From an uncultured Eubacterium sp. (GTDB taxonomy: Bacteria; Bacillota; Clostridia; Lachnospirales; Lachnospiraceae), in assembly GCA_934358495.1 (NCBI GenBank), contig CAKRKO010000044.1, positions 1 through 21,620 on the forward strand: DNA of 21,620 nucleotides. Direction: 5' to 3'. The position numbers and the translations under genes were made by a program. Under the pieces are notes generated by a model. It saw only the letters and a list, made by a program, of their open reading frames with translations. It made no database searches and was not told the DNA's origin. This document shows positions 6,911-13,642 of the stretch, piece after piece. The first letter of the stretch is position 1; each line of letters starts with the position of its first letter.

Positions 6911-7918
6911 TTATGCATAAAAATCTTCTACTGCTTTGAAGAATGCATCGATATTCTCCCATGGAGACATAGGCGGAATATCACAGCCGGAAGAAATCAC
7001 AAAGTTTTTATATTTACAGCACTCGTTCATTACTTCTTTTGTTCTGTTGTATACACTCTCTGCAGTTCCGTTTCTGAACTCTCCTGCCGGATCTACATTA
7101 CCCATGGCAACGAGGTTTTCCGGAACGTGAGTCATCATCTCAGCCATGTTGATGGCATTTCCGAAATGATACATCAGGCAGCCGTTTGTCACGATGGTAT
7201 CGATTGTTTTTACAGCTGTATTTCCACAGTTATGATATACAACGATGAAATTGTCATCCTGAACAGCGTCCACAATCTGTTTTACATAATCTGCAGAAAA
7301 TTCCTGTGCCAGAGCCGGGGATAACAGCCCTGCCAGCGGCTCAGCCATTACAATTCCGTTTGCGCCAACTTTTTTGTACTCATTACAGTAGTTGATCAGG
7401 AACTCTGTTGCTTTCTGCAGAACGGTATGCACCATATCAGGCTCATCGTAGCAGTACATCAAAGCTTCGGATACATCCAGTAGTCTTCCTGCCAGAGAGA
7501 ACGGGCCTATAACGCCTGCCAGAACCGGTCTGTCTGTGATCAGTTTGCACGCTTTCTCAATAGCATCAATGTAAATCTGTGTACGGCCTGCACCAATCTC
7601 CGGAACTTTCAATGCATCTGCTTCTTCCTCTGTGGAAACAATAGAACCGATAACGGTCGGAACCTCATCGTCAGATACACGGATCGTAGATCCAAAAGCT
7701 TCTGCTTCCAGAGACAGATCCATCAGGCTTACACTGGCTGCTGTCGGACAGGAATCTGCGATGATCTTCATACCTTCTGCCTGTTTATCACTGCTGTTGA
7801 TCAGTTCTGCTACAGTAATTCCCATTTTCTGGATAGATGGGAAAGAAAGTACCGGTAATGCTTTCTTTTTATCACTTGCGATTACATCCGCTACCCACTG
7901 TTTCATGTCCATAGTCAT
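6911..7918 (-). CDS. MtaA/MtbA-like methylcobamide methyltransferase (canonical H-x-C...C zinc site)
   Basis: A 335-residue MtaA/CmuA-family protein. The zinc ligands match the classical pattern: H229 and C231 in VVYHNCGNT and C312 in SSGCDIPP. Earlier blocks (GPFSLAGRLLDVSEAL at about 138-153 and MAEPLAGLLSP at about 191-201) are typical of MtaA/MtbA. Archaeal relatives move the methyl group from the corrinoid protein to coenzyme M. Most bacteria of this kind have no coenzyme M, so the acceptor here is more likely a folate or another thiol; that is inference. The start is set by AGGAGGG 8 nt before the ATG. It lies 18 nt downstream of the corrinoid protein gene, clearly in one operon, and a strong terminator follows. 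Confidence 0.9.
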   Translation of the reverse strand: MTMDMKQWVADVIASDKKKALPVLSFPSIQKMGITVAELINSSDKQAEGMKIIADSCPTAASVSLMDLSLEAEAFGSTIRVSDDEVPTVIGSIVSTEEEADALKVPEIGAGRTQIYIDAIEKACKLITDRPVLAGVIGPFSLAGRLLDVSEALMYCYDEPDMVHTVLQKATEFLINYCNEYKKVGANGIVMAEPLAGLLSPALAQEFSADYVKQIVDAVQDDNFIVVYHNCGNTAVKTIDTIVTNGCLMYHFGNAINMAEMMTHVPENLVAMGNVDPAGEFRNGTAESVYNRTKEVMNECCKYKNFVISSGCDIPPMSPWENIDAFFKAVEDFYA

Positions 7919-7936
7919 AATAAATACCCTCCTGAA

Positions 7937-8572
7937 TTAGTTTGCAAATACTGCCGCAGCCGCATCAGCTGCAGAAGCTGCGTCCTCTGTGTAAATATCA
8001 GCATTGATACTGTCTGCAAATGCCTGATTTACCGGTGCTCCACCAACCATGATCGTTACTTTATCGCGGATACCAGCCTCTTCTGCTGCTTTTACTACTT
8101 CACCAAGCATCGGCATAGTTGTTGTCAGAAGTGCGGAACAGCAGATAATACTGCAGTCATTCTCAATGGCACATTTAACAAAATCCTGCGGTTCTACATC
8201 TACACCAAGGTCAATGATCTCAATACCTTTTCCTTCGATCATCATACGAACCAGGTTTTTACCAATGTCATGCATATCACCTTTTACGGTTCCGATGCAG
8301 GCTTTTCCAAGCGGTTCTGCTGCATCTCCGGAAAGAAGTGGTTTTAAAAGCGCGGTTCCTGCATTCATGGCACGGGCTGCAACCAATACTTCTGGTACAA
8401 ATACTTCATCGTTTTTGAATTTTTCACCAATAATGTTCATTCCTGCAAGAAGACCATCTTTTAAAATAGTTGCTGCGTCCATTCCTTCATCAATGGCCTG
8501 CTGCACTAATCTGGTTACATCTTTTCTTTTTCCTTTCTGTAAAGCTTCTGAAATCTCATTAATAACTGACAT
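7937..8572 (-). CDS. Corrinoid (cobalamin-binding) methyltransferase protein, MtaC/MtbC-like
   Basis: A 211-residue methyl-carrier protein with the two domains of the family. A four-helix cap spans about residues 1-88 (EALQKGKRKDVTRLVQQAIDEG, GLLAGMNIIGEKFKNDEVFVPE), and a Rossmann-like B12 domain spans about 89-211. The cobalt-binding signature is D99-M-H101-D-I-G104, with S146-A-L and G177-G178 completing the cofactor pocket. The start at 8572 has AGGAGGAGAAAGT just before it. The frame stays open upstream to 8692, but that part runs through a repeat palindrome and has no ribosome site. It is first in an operon with the MtaA-like gene and is the only corrinoid carrier in the window, so it probably serves all three methyltransferases. 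Its leader contains a repeated structured element. Confidence 0.95.
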   Translation of the reverse strand: MSVINEISEALQKGKRKDVTRLVQQAIDEGMDAATILKDGLLAGMNIIGEKFKNDEVFVPEVLVAARAMNAGTALLKPLLSGDAAEPLGKACIGTVKGDMHDIGKNLVRMMIEGKGIEIIDLGVDVEPQDFVKCAIENDCSIICCSALLTTTMPMLGEVVKAAEEAGIRDKVTIMVGGAPVNQAFADSINADIYTEDAASAADAAAAVFAN

Positions 8573-8656
8573 ACTTTCTCCTCCTCGTCTTAACTCACTG
8601 TCGGATTTAACATCAGAAAATATCCTTCGTCCGGCATTTTTCTTCATCCCCTGAAA

Positions 8657-8729
8657 TTCAAGAATGCCCTCGGCATTCTTGCTGCTCGTCACCTATAGAT
8701 GCTGGTGTCATCTCGTATCTAATGTATCC
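8657..8729 (-). promoter_or_regulatory. Structured leader element of the corrinoid operon (short copy)
   Basis: Read on the minus strand from just after the promoter: GATACATTAGATACGAGATG, then CACC...AGGTG, GAGCAGCAAG and a hairpin with arms CAAGAATGCC (8659-8668) and GGCATTCTTG (8672-8681). The first half aligns with 13075-13123 and 21549-21597. The hairpin is repeated exactly at 12891-12913 in the glycosyltransferase leader. No B12-box or other known cobalamin riboswitch core is seen. Confidence 0.55.
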
Positions 8730-8755
8730 GACTAGTAACCCTTTGTTCTGGTTTC

Positions 8756-8784
8756 AGTATAAACAGATTTTCTCATACCGTAAA
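8756..8784 (-). promoter_or_regulatory. Putative promoter of the corrinoid operon
   Basis: TTTACG (8784-8779), a 17-bp spacer and TATACT (8761-8756) on the minus strand. It aligns base for base in spacing with the promoter at 2977-3005. Confidence 0.6.
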
Positions 8785-8787
8785 TTC

Positions 8788-8809
8788 TCATCTGGTTATG
8801 AGCTTATTC
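8788..8809 (-). promoter_or_regulatory. Shared operator of the methyltransferase locus, copy 2
   Basis: Exact 22-bp match to 2952-2973, in the same orientation relative to its gene and with the same 26-bp gap to the TATACT box. Here the dyad is longer: CTCAT-N6-ATGAG. Confidence 0.65.
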
Positions 8810-9176
8810 CTTTTTCTGTTTTCTGTTTTCTTACTGATTCAAGTATATAAATTGATTCAGAAAATGTAAAATTACTTTTCAAAGTAATATCATGCAATTT
8901 AGTTATGCAAGTTCCATAAACGCATAACCCATTTTTCAATATTTGAAAAATCAATTTCACAGAACAAGAAAATTTTACTATTTAAATACAGTCACACTTT
9001 CTCCGCATTATATTGAAAAAAAACTGGAAGTTTTCTGAAAAAAGTGTATACTGGTAAAAAGGCACTTGCCTAAAATTTACTGATAAAAACAGTGACATCA
9101 GTATTTGCATATTAATTTGTATATTTTATTTATAAGGATAGGGAGGAAATGACCGGCGCCGGTCAATACTGATACT
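8810..9176. other. Divergent intergenic region, corrinoid operon / pncB
   Basis: No gene is seen. It contains a perfect ATTACTTT-TC-AAAGTAAT dyad at 8871-8888, a further operator-like box CATGCAATTTAGTTATG at 8891-8907, a possible -10 box TATACT at 9047-9052 for pncB, and a leader hairpin with arms TACTGAT (9079-9085) and ATCAGTA (9097-9103). Confidence 0.4.
9150..9165. promoter_or_regulatory. Perfect 16-bp palindrome between ribosome site and start codon of pncB
   Basis: TGACCGGCGCCGGTCA sits between GGGAGG (9141-9146) and the pncB ATG at 9177, which has no closer ribosome site. A short frame ATG...TGA of seven codons (9149-9172) runs through it but would start only 2 nt after GGGAGG. It may be an operator or an RNA fold that shortens the gap. 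Confidence 0.5.
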
Positions 9177-10640
9177 ATGAGATCATTAAATCTGACATTG
9201 CTCACTGATTTATATGAGATAACCATGATGCAGGGTTATTTCAAAGCGCAGAACCAGGACGTGGTTGTCTTTGATGCTTTTTACCGTGAAAATCCATGTG
9301 GAGGCGGTTATGCCATTGCCTGCGGACTCGAACAGGTTATCGACTACATCAAAAACCTTCAGTTCTCTGCTGACGATATCCGTTATCTCCAGAGCCTGAA
9401 CATGTTTGACGAGGATTTCTTAAAATACCTCAGCACATTCCGCTTCTCCGGAAGCATTTATGCAATCCCGGAAGGAACAGTGATTTTCCCACGTGAGCCA
9501 TTTATCAAAGTGGTTGCTCCGATCATGGAGGCACAACTGGTAGAGACAGCAATTTTAAATATCATGAATCACCAGAGTCTGATCGCCACAAAAGCAGCAC
9601 GCGTCTGCTATGCGGCACAAAATGACGGTGTTATGGAATTCGGACTTCGCCGTGCCCAGGGACCGGACTCCGGTATTTACGGTGCCCGCGCTGCTGTCAT
9701 CGGTGGCTGCTGTGGGACTTCCAACGTACTTGCCGGACAGATTTTCAACATTCCGGTAAAAGGAACCCACGCACACAGCTGGATCATGAGTTTCCCGGAT
9801 GAATATACTGCATTCAAAACATATGCAGAGTTATATCCGAATGCCTGCATTTTGCTGGTAGACACTTATGACACCTTAAAATCCGGTATTCCAAACGCAA
9901 TCCGCGTGTTCCAGGAAATGAAAGATGCCGGTGTGAAACTTCATAATTATGGTATCCGTATGGATAGTGGTGATCTTGCTTACCTGTCCAAAAAAGTTCG
10001 TAAAATGCTGGATGCAGCCGGCTTCCCGGATGCGATCATCTCCGCTTCCAACGACCTTGATGAATACCTGATCGAGACTCTGAAAATCCAGGGCGCAAAG
10101 ATCACGTCCTGGGGTGTCGGCACAAGCCTGATCACTTCCAGAGACTGCCCGGCTTTCGGTGGTGTATACAAACTGGCTGCTATCCGCAACGAGGACGGCA
10201 ACTTCACACCGAAGATTAAACTTTCCGAAAATACTGAGAAAGTGACTAATCCGGGAAACAAAGAAATTTATCGTATTTATGATAAAGAAACAGGAAAAAT
10301 CCGCGCAGATCTGATTTGTCTGGCAGATGAAACATTCGATGAAAATGAAGACATGCTACTCTTTGATCCGACTGAAACATGGAAACGGACACGTCTCGTT
10401 GGCGGCACTTATAACATGAGAAAACTGCTGGTTCCAATCTTCGAAGAGGGAAAATGCGTGTACACTTCTCCAAGTGTTATGGAAATTCAGAATATCTGTA
10501 CACAGGAGAAAGCGACACTCTGGGATGAAAATATGCGTTTTGTAAATCCGTCTAAGGTGTATGTGGATCTTTCTGATAAGCTGTACAATATGAAGCAAAC
10601 GGTGTTCAATGAACTCAGTACAGCAAAATATCATGTATAA
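9177..10640 (+). CDS. pncB: Nicotinate phosphoribosyltransferase
   Basis: A 487-residue protein that makes nicotinate mononucleotide from nicotinate and PRPP, the first step of the Preiss-Handler NAD salvage route; cytoplasmic. It opens with LTLLTDLYEITMMQGY, typical of the family. FGLRRAQG (155-162), the conserved histidine region KGTHAHSW (195-202), LVDTYDT (227-233) and the PRPP-site block GIRMDSGDL (259-267) follow. Length fits the long Firmicutes form (about 480-490). The ATG at 9177 is the only sensible start because an in-frame stop lies at 9150-9152, yet the ribosome site is 30 nt away with a palindrome between. It is a single-gene unit, divergent from the corrinoid operon and followed by a 200-bp palindrome. 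Confidence 0.95.
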   Translation: MRSLNLTLLTDLYEITMMQGYFKAQNQDVVVFDAFYRENPCGGGYAIACGLEQVIDYIKNLQFSADDIRYLQSLNMFDEDFLKYLSTFRFSGSIYAIPEGTVIFPREPFIKVVAPIMEAQLVETAILNIMNHQSLIATKAARVCYAAQNDGVMEFGLRRAQGPDSGIYGARAAVIGGCCGTSNVLAGQIFNIPVKGTHAHSWIMSFPDEYTAFKTYAELYPNACILLVDTYDTLKSGIPNAIRVFQEMKDAGVKLHNYGIRMDSGDLAYLSKKVRKMLDAAGFPDAIISASNDLDEYLIETLKIQGAKITSWGVGTSLITSRDCPAFGGVYKLAAIRNEDGNFTPKIKLSENTEKVTNPGNKEIYRIYDKETGKIRADLICLADETFDENEDMLLFDPTETWKRTRLVGGTYNMRKLLVPIFEEGKCVYTSPSVMEIQNICTQEKATLWDENMRFVNPSKVYVDLSDKLYNMKQTVFNELSTAKYHV

Positions 10641-10659
10641 TTTCTTGTTTAGGGTGGTT

Positions 10660-10859
10660 TGGAACAAGCAGAAACGAACTCCAACAAGAACCTGAAAAAT
10701 TTTCTGTGACCACTGCGTCGCTTATTTCCGACCGCTCCCGCGAACTCGCCCGCAAAACCGGCGTGCTCAGACACACTCCCGCGGTCGGGCTAGACGCAGC
10801 GGTCACAACGAAAATTTTACAATGGTTCTTTCGTTGGAGTTCGTTTCTGCTTTGTTCCA
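10660..10859. repeat. 200-bp near-perfect hairpin/palindrome after pncB (part of composite element E2)
   Basis: Nested arms pair almost without gaps. 10660-10685 pairs with 10833-10859 (one bulge); AAGAACC (10686) with GGTTCTT (10824); AAAATTTTC (10696) with GAAAATTTT (10810); TGTGACCACTGCGTC (10705) with 10793-10807 (one G-T); and CCGACCGC (10728) with GCGGTCGG (10781). No open frame fits it. It could act as a terminator for pncB, form long double-stranded RNA, or be a miniature mobile element. Confidence 0.8.
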
Positions 10860-10865
10860 TTTACA

Positions 10866-10930
10866 CCGTGGCACCGCGTGACACGCATGCATACACTTCA
10901 CTCAACTAATAATGACTTTGTTGCATGCGC
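10866..10930 (-). repeat. Composite palindromic element, GCATGC-type half (copy E2)
   Basis: On the minus strand GCGCATGCAACA, about 35 nt, then TATGCATGCGTGTCACG, matching the copy at 4202-4348 in order and orientation. Its ends can pair (CGCATGCA with TGCATGCG). Confidence 0.5.
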
Positions 10931-11243
10931 AGATTAACATATTGAAAAATGAACCAAATTTTAAAATTGAGCAACGTACGCTATCCTTGACAGAATAAAC
11001 AACGAACGGCTTTCCCTTTATTACCGACGGCGAAGAACTCAAGAACATATAGTGGCTTCGCCACCAAAATAAGCAACTATGGATAAACGCAAAGTAATTA
11101 TAAATCTGTACCATACGGTTTTTTAAACTGTTTTTAGATTTTGAGCCAGAGGTAAGACCAAAGCCACCGCAACGCGGTTCCCTTTTCTTTAAGTTATTAC
11201 TATTATTTATCCTTACATCCATTATCCCTAATGCACAATAATG
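10931..11243. other. Intergenic stretch without a recognisable gene
   Basis: A 106-codon frame crosses this stretch on the minus strand, but I recognise no family in it and see no good ribosome site. Visible structures are GTGGC-TTC-GCCAC near 11051 and CCGC-AA-CGCGG near 11167. The stretch may be decayed or may hold an unrecognised RNA. Confidence 0.35.
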
Positions 11244-11735
11244 TTAGAATTGATATTTTTCTTTAATCGACTCAATAAACGTAACCAGTTCTGTACTACA
11301 TTTTTCTTTTAAAAGAGACATTCCCTGATTTATACCAGTCAAAATATAAATATTTGTATCCGTAATTACAATTTTATGTATTTTGTCATACGATACTTTT
11401 ATTGTACCCGCATCAATTATTTCTTCCAGATAATCTTCATAAAACAAATAATGGTGTACACTGTTTTGCATCATTTTATTTGAATCCCATGAACGTTTTA
11501 CCACCCGCTTCTGTAAGATATATGCACTGGTAAATCCTACTACTAAAGTAAGTACAGCCAGGATCACCGGTTGATACCAGTGTCCCCATAGCAAAAACAT
11601 AGAACCAGCTACGATAATAATCGAACAAATACGACTTAACTTTTTATTCCGGGCATTTTTCTGAACAAATTTTGAGAATTTTTCATATTCCTCCCAGGTC
11701 AATATAGTGTCTGCTTCATACAATACTTGCTCCAT
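11244..11735 (-). CDS. YcxB-like membrane protein
   Basis: A 163-residue protein with two adjacent membrane segments at about residues 34-50 (ICSIIIVAGSMFLLWG) and 54-75 (YQPVILAVLTLVVGFTSAYIL). A cytoplasmic C-terminal domain follows, in which VSYDKIHKIVITDTNIYILTG resembles the YcxB-like C-terminal domain. The function of that family is not known. The gene begins 9 nt after the glycosyltransferase stop codon, and its ribosome site TTAGGAGAG overlaps that stop, so the two are cotranscribed. The assignment rests on the domain layout and one motif and could be wrong in detail. Confidence 0.7.
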   Translation of the reverse strand: MEQVLYEADTILTWEEYEKFSKFVQKNARNKKLSRICSIIIVAGSMFLLWGHWYQPVILAVLTLVVGFTSAYILQKRVVKRSWDSNKMMQNSVHHYLFYEDYLEEIIDAGTIKVSYDKIHKIVITDTNIYILTGINQGMSLLKEKCSTELVTFIESIKEKYQF

Positions 11736-11744
11736 TTTTCTCTC

Positions 11745-12761
11745 CTAATTGAAACCTATTACCTTCTGGGAAATCTTATAAATTGTCAGTGACAGTTTTC
11801 TGCCCCCTCTTCCCGGAAGATTTAATGTCCGTCCCATAATCCGGTTACGCAATTTATGAAACAGCCGAATATCCGCATTTTTGATATATGTCCAGAGTTC
11901 CCGTTTTTTCTCCAGATTTTCTTCGGTTCCGGATTTCAGCAACATTACCGTAGAAATCACCGTAATGATTTCCAGATAATTCAGCATATAGCGGCGAAGA
12001 TGACGATCCGATATTTTCCACAGATCATAAGAATCCACCATAATCTTATTAACCTTAATCTGCTGGTCAATATTTTTGATCATATTTTTTTCATTGACGG
12101 ACTGATCATCTCTGCCGATATAATAACGGTAGAAATCCACATCCAGGTAATACATCGTCTTCACATATGGCAAGGGCACATACACAAACAGATTATCCAC
12201 ATAAAATGTATGCTTCGGCAGTACCAGATGGCAATCCCGCAGCAACTGTGTCCGATAAATCACCGAGTGCATCAGAATATATTTTCCGATTTTAAAATTT
12301 TTCGTCTCTTCCCAGCCAAAAAGCTGTCCCTGTGGAAGTATGTTATGATAACGAGTCGCAGATTTATGCTTTGCCCCTTCTTTTTCATACACAAAATTGC
12401 TGATCATCATATCCAACATACATCCGGCAGAGCATAGATTATGTAATGTATCCAGAATCTGATGATAACTTTGCTCATCTACCCAGTCATCGCTGTCTAC
12501 AACCTTAAAATACAGACCTGTAGCATGATTCAGACCTGCATTCAGACCTGCGCCATGTCCTCCGTTTTCCTGATGGATCACCCGGACAATGGACGGATAT
12601 TCCTTTGCATATTCATCTGCAATCGCGCCTGTATCATCGGTAGAACCATCATCCACAATAATAATTTCCACATCTTCTCCGCCCACCAGCAGAGAATCCA
12701 CACAACGGCGCATATAGTCCTGTGAATTGTAACAGGGTACGGTAAATGTTAATAACTTCAT
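11745..12761 (-). CDS. Family 2 glycosyltransferase
   Basis: A 338-residue GT-A fold glycosyltransferase that transfers a sugar from a nucleotide-sugar. The N-terminal catalytic domain (about 1-220) begins LTFTVPCYNSQDYM and has VDDGSTDDT (36-44), GGHGAGLNAGL (68-78) and the metal-binding DSDDW (89-93). The C-terminal 100 residues are helical and basic. No clear membrane anchor is seen. The start at 12761 has AGGGGAAAA upstream and is where the conserved fold begins. The frame is open to 13007, but that extension crosses repeat hairpins and is not likely translated. It is first in a unit with the YcxB-like gene; likely roles are cell-wall polymer or polysaccharide synthesis. Acceptor and donor sugar cannot be read from the sequence. 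Confidence 0.9.
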   Translation of the reverse strand: MKLLTFTVPCYNSQDYMRRCVDSLLVGGEDVEIIIVDDGSTDDTGAIADEYAKEYPSIVRVIHQENGGHGAGLNAGLNHATGLYFKVVDSDDWVDEQSYHQILDTLHNLCSAGCMLDMMISNFVYEKEGAKHKSATRYHNILPQGQLFGWEETKNFKIGKYILMHSVIYRTQLLRDCHLVLPKHTFYVDNLFVYVPLPYVKTMYYLDVDFYRYYIGRDDQSVNEKNMIKNIDQQIKVNKIMVDSYDLWKISDRHLRRYMLNYLEIITVISTVMLLKSGTEENLEKKRELWTYIKNADIRLFHKLRNRIMGRTLNLPGRGGRKLSLTIYKISQKVIGFN

Positions 12762-12888
12762 ACAAGAATTTTCCCCTTTTCCTATTTGTGTACAAGTCAA
12801 ATCAAATACATCAAAAATCGGGCAGCCTCTTCCGATCTCTATATTCCGGTAACTTCTTTCTGCATTTAATTTTTCTTTTTTATTTCCG

Positions 12889-13032
12889 TTCAAGAATGCC
12901 CTCGGCATTCTTGCTGCGAGATGCACGTCATGCAATGCATGACATATTCTTCTGTGCATCTCTGCAATTCTACACTCCGTTTCGGTCGGCGCAAAACCAT
13001 TGTCCACCGGACAATGTGCGCCCTGCCGGAGG
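12889..13032 (-). promoter_or_regulatory. Tandem stem-loops in the glycosyltransferase leader
   Basis: Three stem-loops lie in a row. CAAGAATGCC/GGCATTCTTG (12891-12913) is identical to the hairpin at 8659-8681. GAGATGCAC (12918) pairs with GTGCATCTC (12954) around a nested GTCATGCA/TGCATGAC. GGCGCA and CATTGTCC (12988-13005) pair with GGACAATG and TGCGCC (13009-13022), closed by CTCCG/CGGAG (12975-12979 with 13027-13031). Confidence 0.6.
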
Positions 13033-13033
13033 C

Positions 13034-13121
13034 TATATCAGATGGGAGATCGAATCCCACCACTGATATAATCTTGTTGCTCACCACCTGCAGAGGTGGG
13101 AGTCATCTCACATCTGATATA
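13034..13121 (-). promoter_or_regulatory. Two-state structured leader element at the 5' end of the glycosyltransferase mRNA
   Basis: An 88-bp unit closed by 17-nt arms with one mismatch (13034-13050 with 13105-13121). Inside, GGTGG (13095-13099) can pair either with CCACCT (13084-13089, local hairpin) or, as GGTGGGA, with TCCCACC (13055-13061). A related copy at 21549-21614 keeps both pairings with changed bases. It lies directly after the putative -10 box. Confidence 0.6.
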
Positions 13122-13132
13122 TCTTTCTTTTT

Positions 13133-13138
13133 AGTATA
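13133..13138 (-). promoter_or_regulatory. Putative -10 box of the glycosyltransferase unit
   Basis: TATACT on the minus strand, about 10 bp before the leader element. No good -35 box is visible, so this is a weak call. The 13141-13385 stretch upstream is AT-rich and holds no gene that I can see. Confidence 0.35.
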
Positions 13139-13385
13139 CATCACGAATCTGAAAAAATTAACTTGTTTTTTCAAATTTTTTCTTACGTTTTACCTATACA
13201 TCTTTACAAAAATCCGGCAAACAGGTTCTTCATAATTTGTTCACATTTTATTTGCAAAAAAAACATACTCTCCACATACGAAAGACACAATTTATCTCTA
13301 TACTTCTAACTGTAAGATAAATAAAGATCTTACACAAAACAACTTAGAAATTTTCAATTTCTTTTCATAAATCTTTTTCATGTAT

Positions 13386-13461
13386 AGCCGATGCCTACGC
13401 ATCGGCTCCTCTTTTAAGTTCTCGCAGAGAACGCTACTTCTTGAACCCAAAGTTCAAGAAG
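13386..13461. repeat. Three consecutive perfect hairpins
   Basis: AGCCGATGC-N4-GCATCGGCT (13386-13407), GTTCTC-GCA-GAGAAC (13418-13432) and CTTCTTGAAC-N5-GTTCAAGAAG (13437-13461) follow each other closely and lead into the mutY terminator hairpin. Confidence 0.6.
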
Positions 13462-13488
13462 GTTCCACTATTTCATTCCCAGTTCACT

Positions 13489-13549
13489 CATACAGTGCAA
13501 AAAGCTTAACAGGCATGCTCGCATGGTTGGGAAGCTTTTTTGCTGTATG
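13489..13549 (-). terminator. Hairpin terminator downstream of mutY
   Basis: CATACAG...AAAAAGCTT (13489-13507) pairs with AAGCTTTTTTGCTGTATG (13532-13549). It lies about 95 nt past the mutY stop. An enclosing pair CAGTTCAC (13480-13487) and GTGAACTG (13631-13638) spans the whole stretch. Confidence 0.55.
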
Positions 13550-13642
13550 AAGGGAACGCCGTCTTATGAGCAAAAATAGATGCATCGCAGCGGAGAAGCC
13601 CTGTTAGGAGCGTTTTGCGAATGACGCGGGTGAACTGACTCG

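Noticed and set aside
8573..8692. N-terminal extension of the corrinoid protein in frame to 8692
   Set aside because: It runs through a repeated palindrome, has no ribosome site, and the family begins at the residue matching 8572, where AGGAGG is well placed.
8573..8749. Cobalamin riboswitch in the leader of the corrinoid operon
   Set aside because: No B12-box or conserved riboswitch core could be found; the leader is made of the repeated element and a palindrome.
11150..11200. T-box antiterminator (minus strand GGGAACCGCG)
   Set aside because: It lacks the TGGNACCGCG core and the specifier and terminator layout, and no aminoacyl-tRNA synthetase or amino-acid gene follows.
10902..11222. 106-codon frame on the minus strand
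   Set aside because: No recognisable domain, no good ribosome site, cysteine- and serine-rich composition, and overlap with a repeat element.
12762..13007. N-terminal extension of the glycosyltransferase in frame to 13007
   Set aside because: It crosses structured leader hairpins; the conserved fold and the ribosome site are at 12761.
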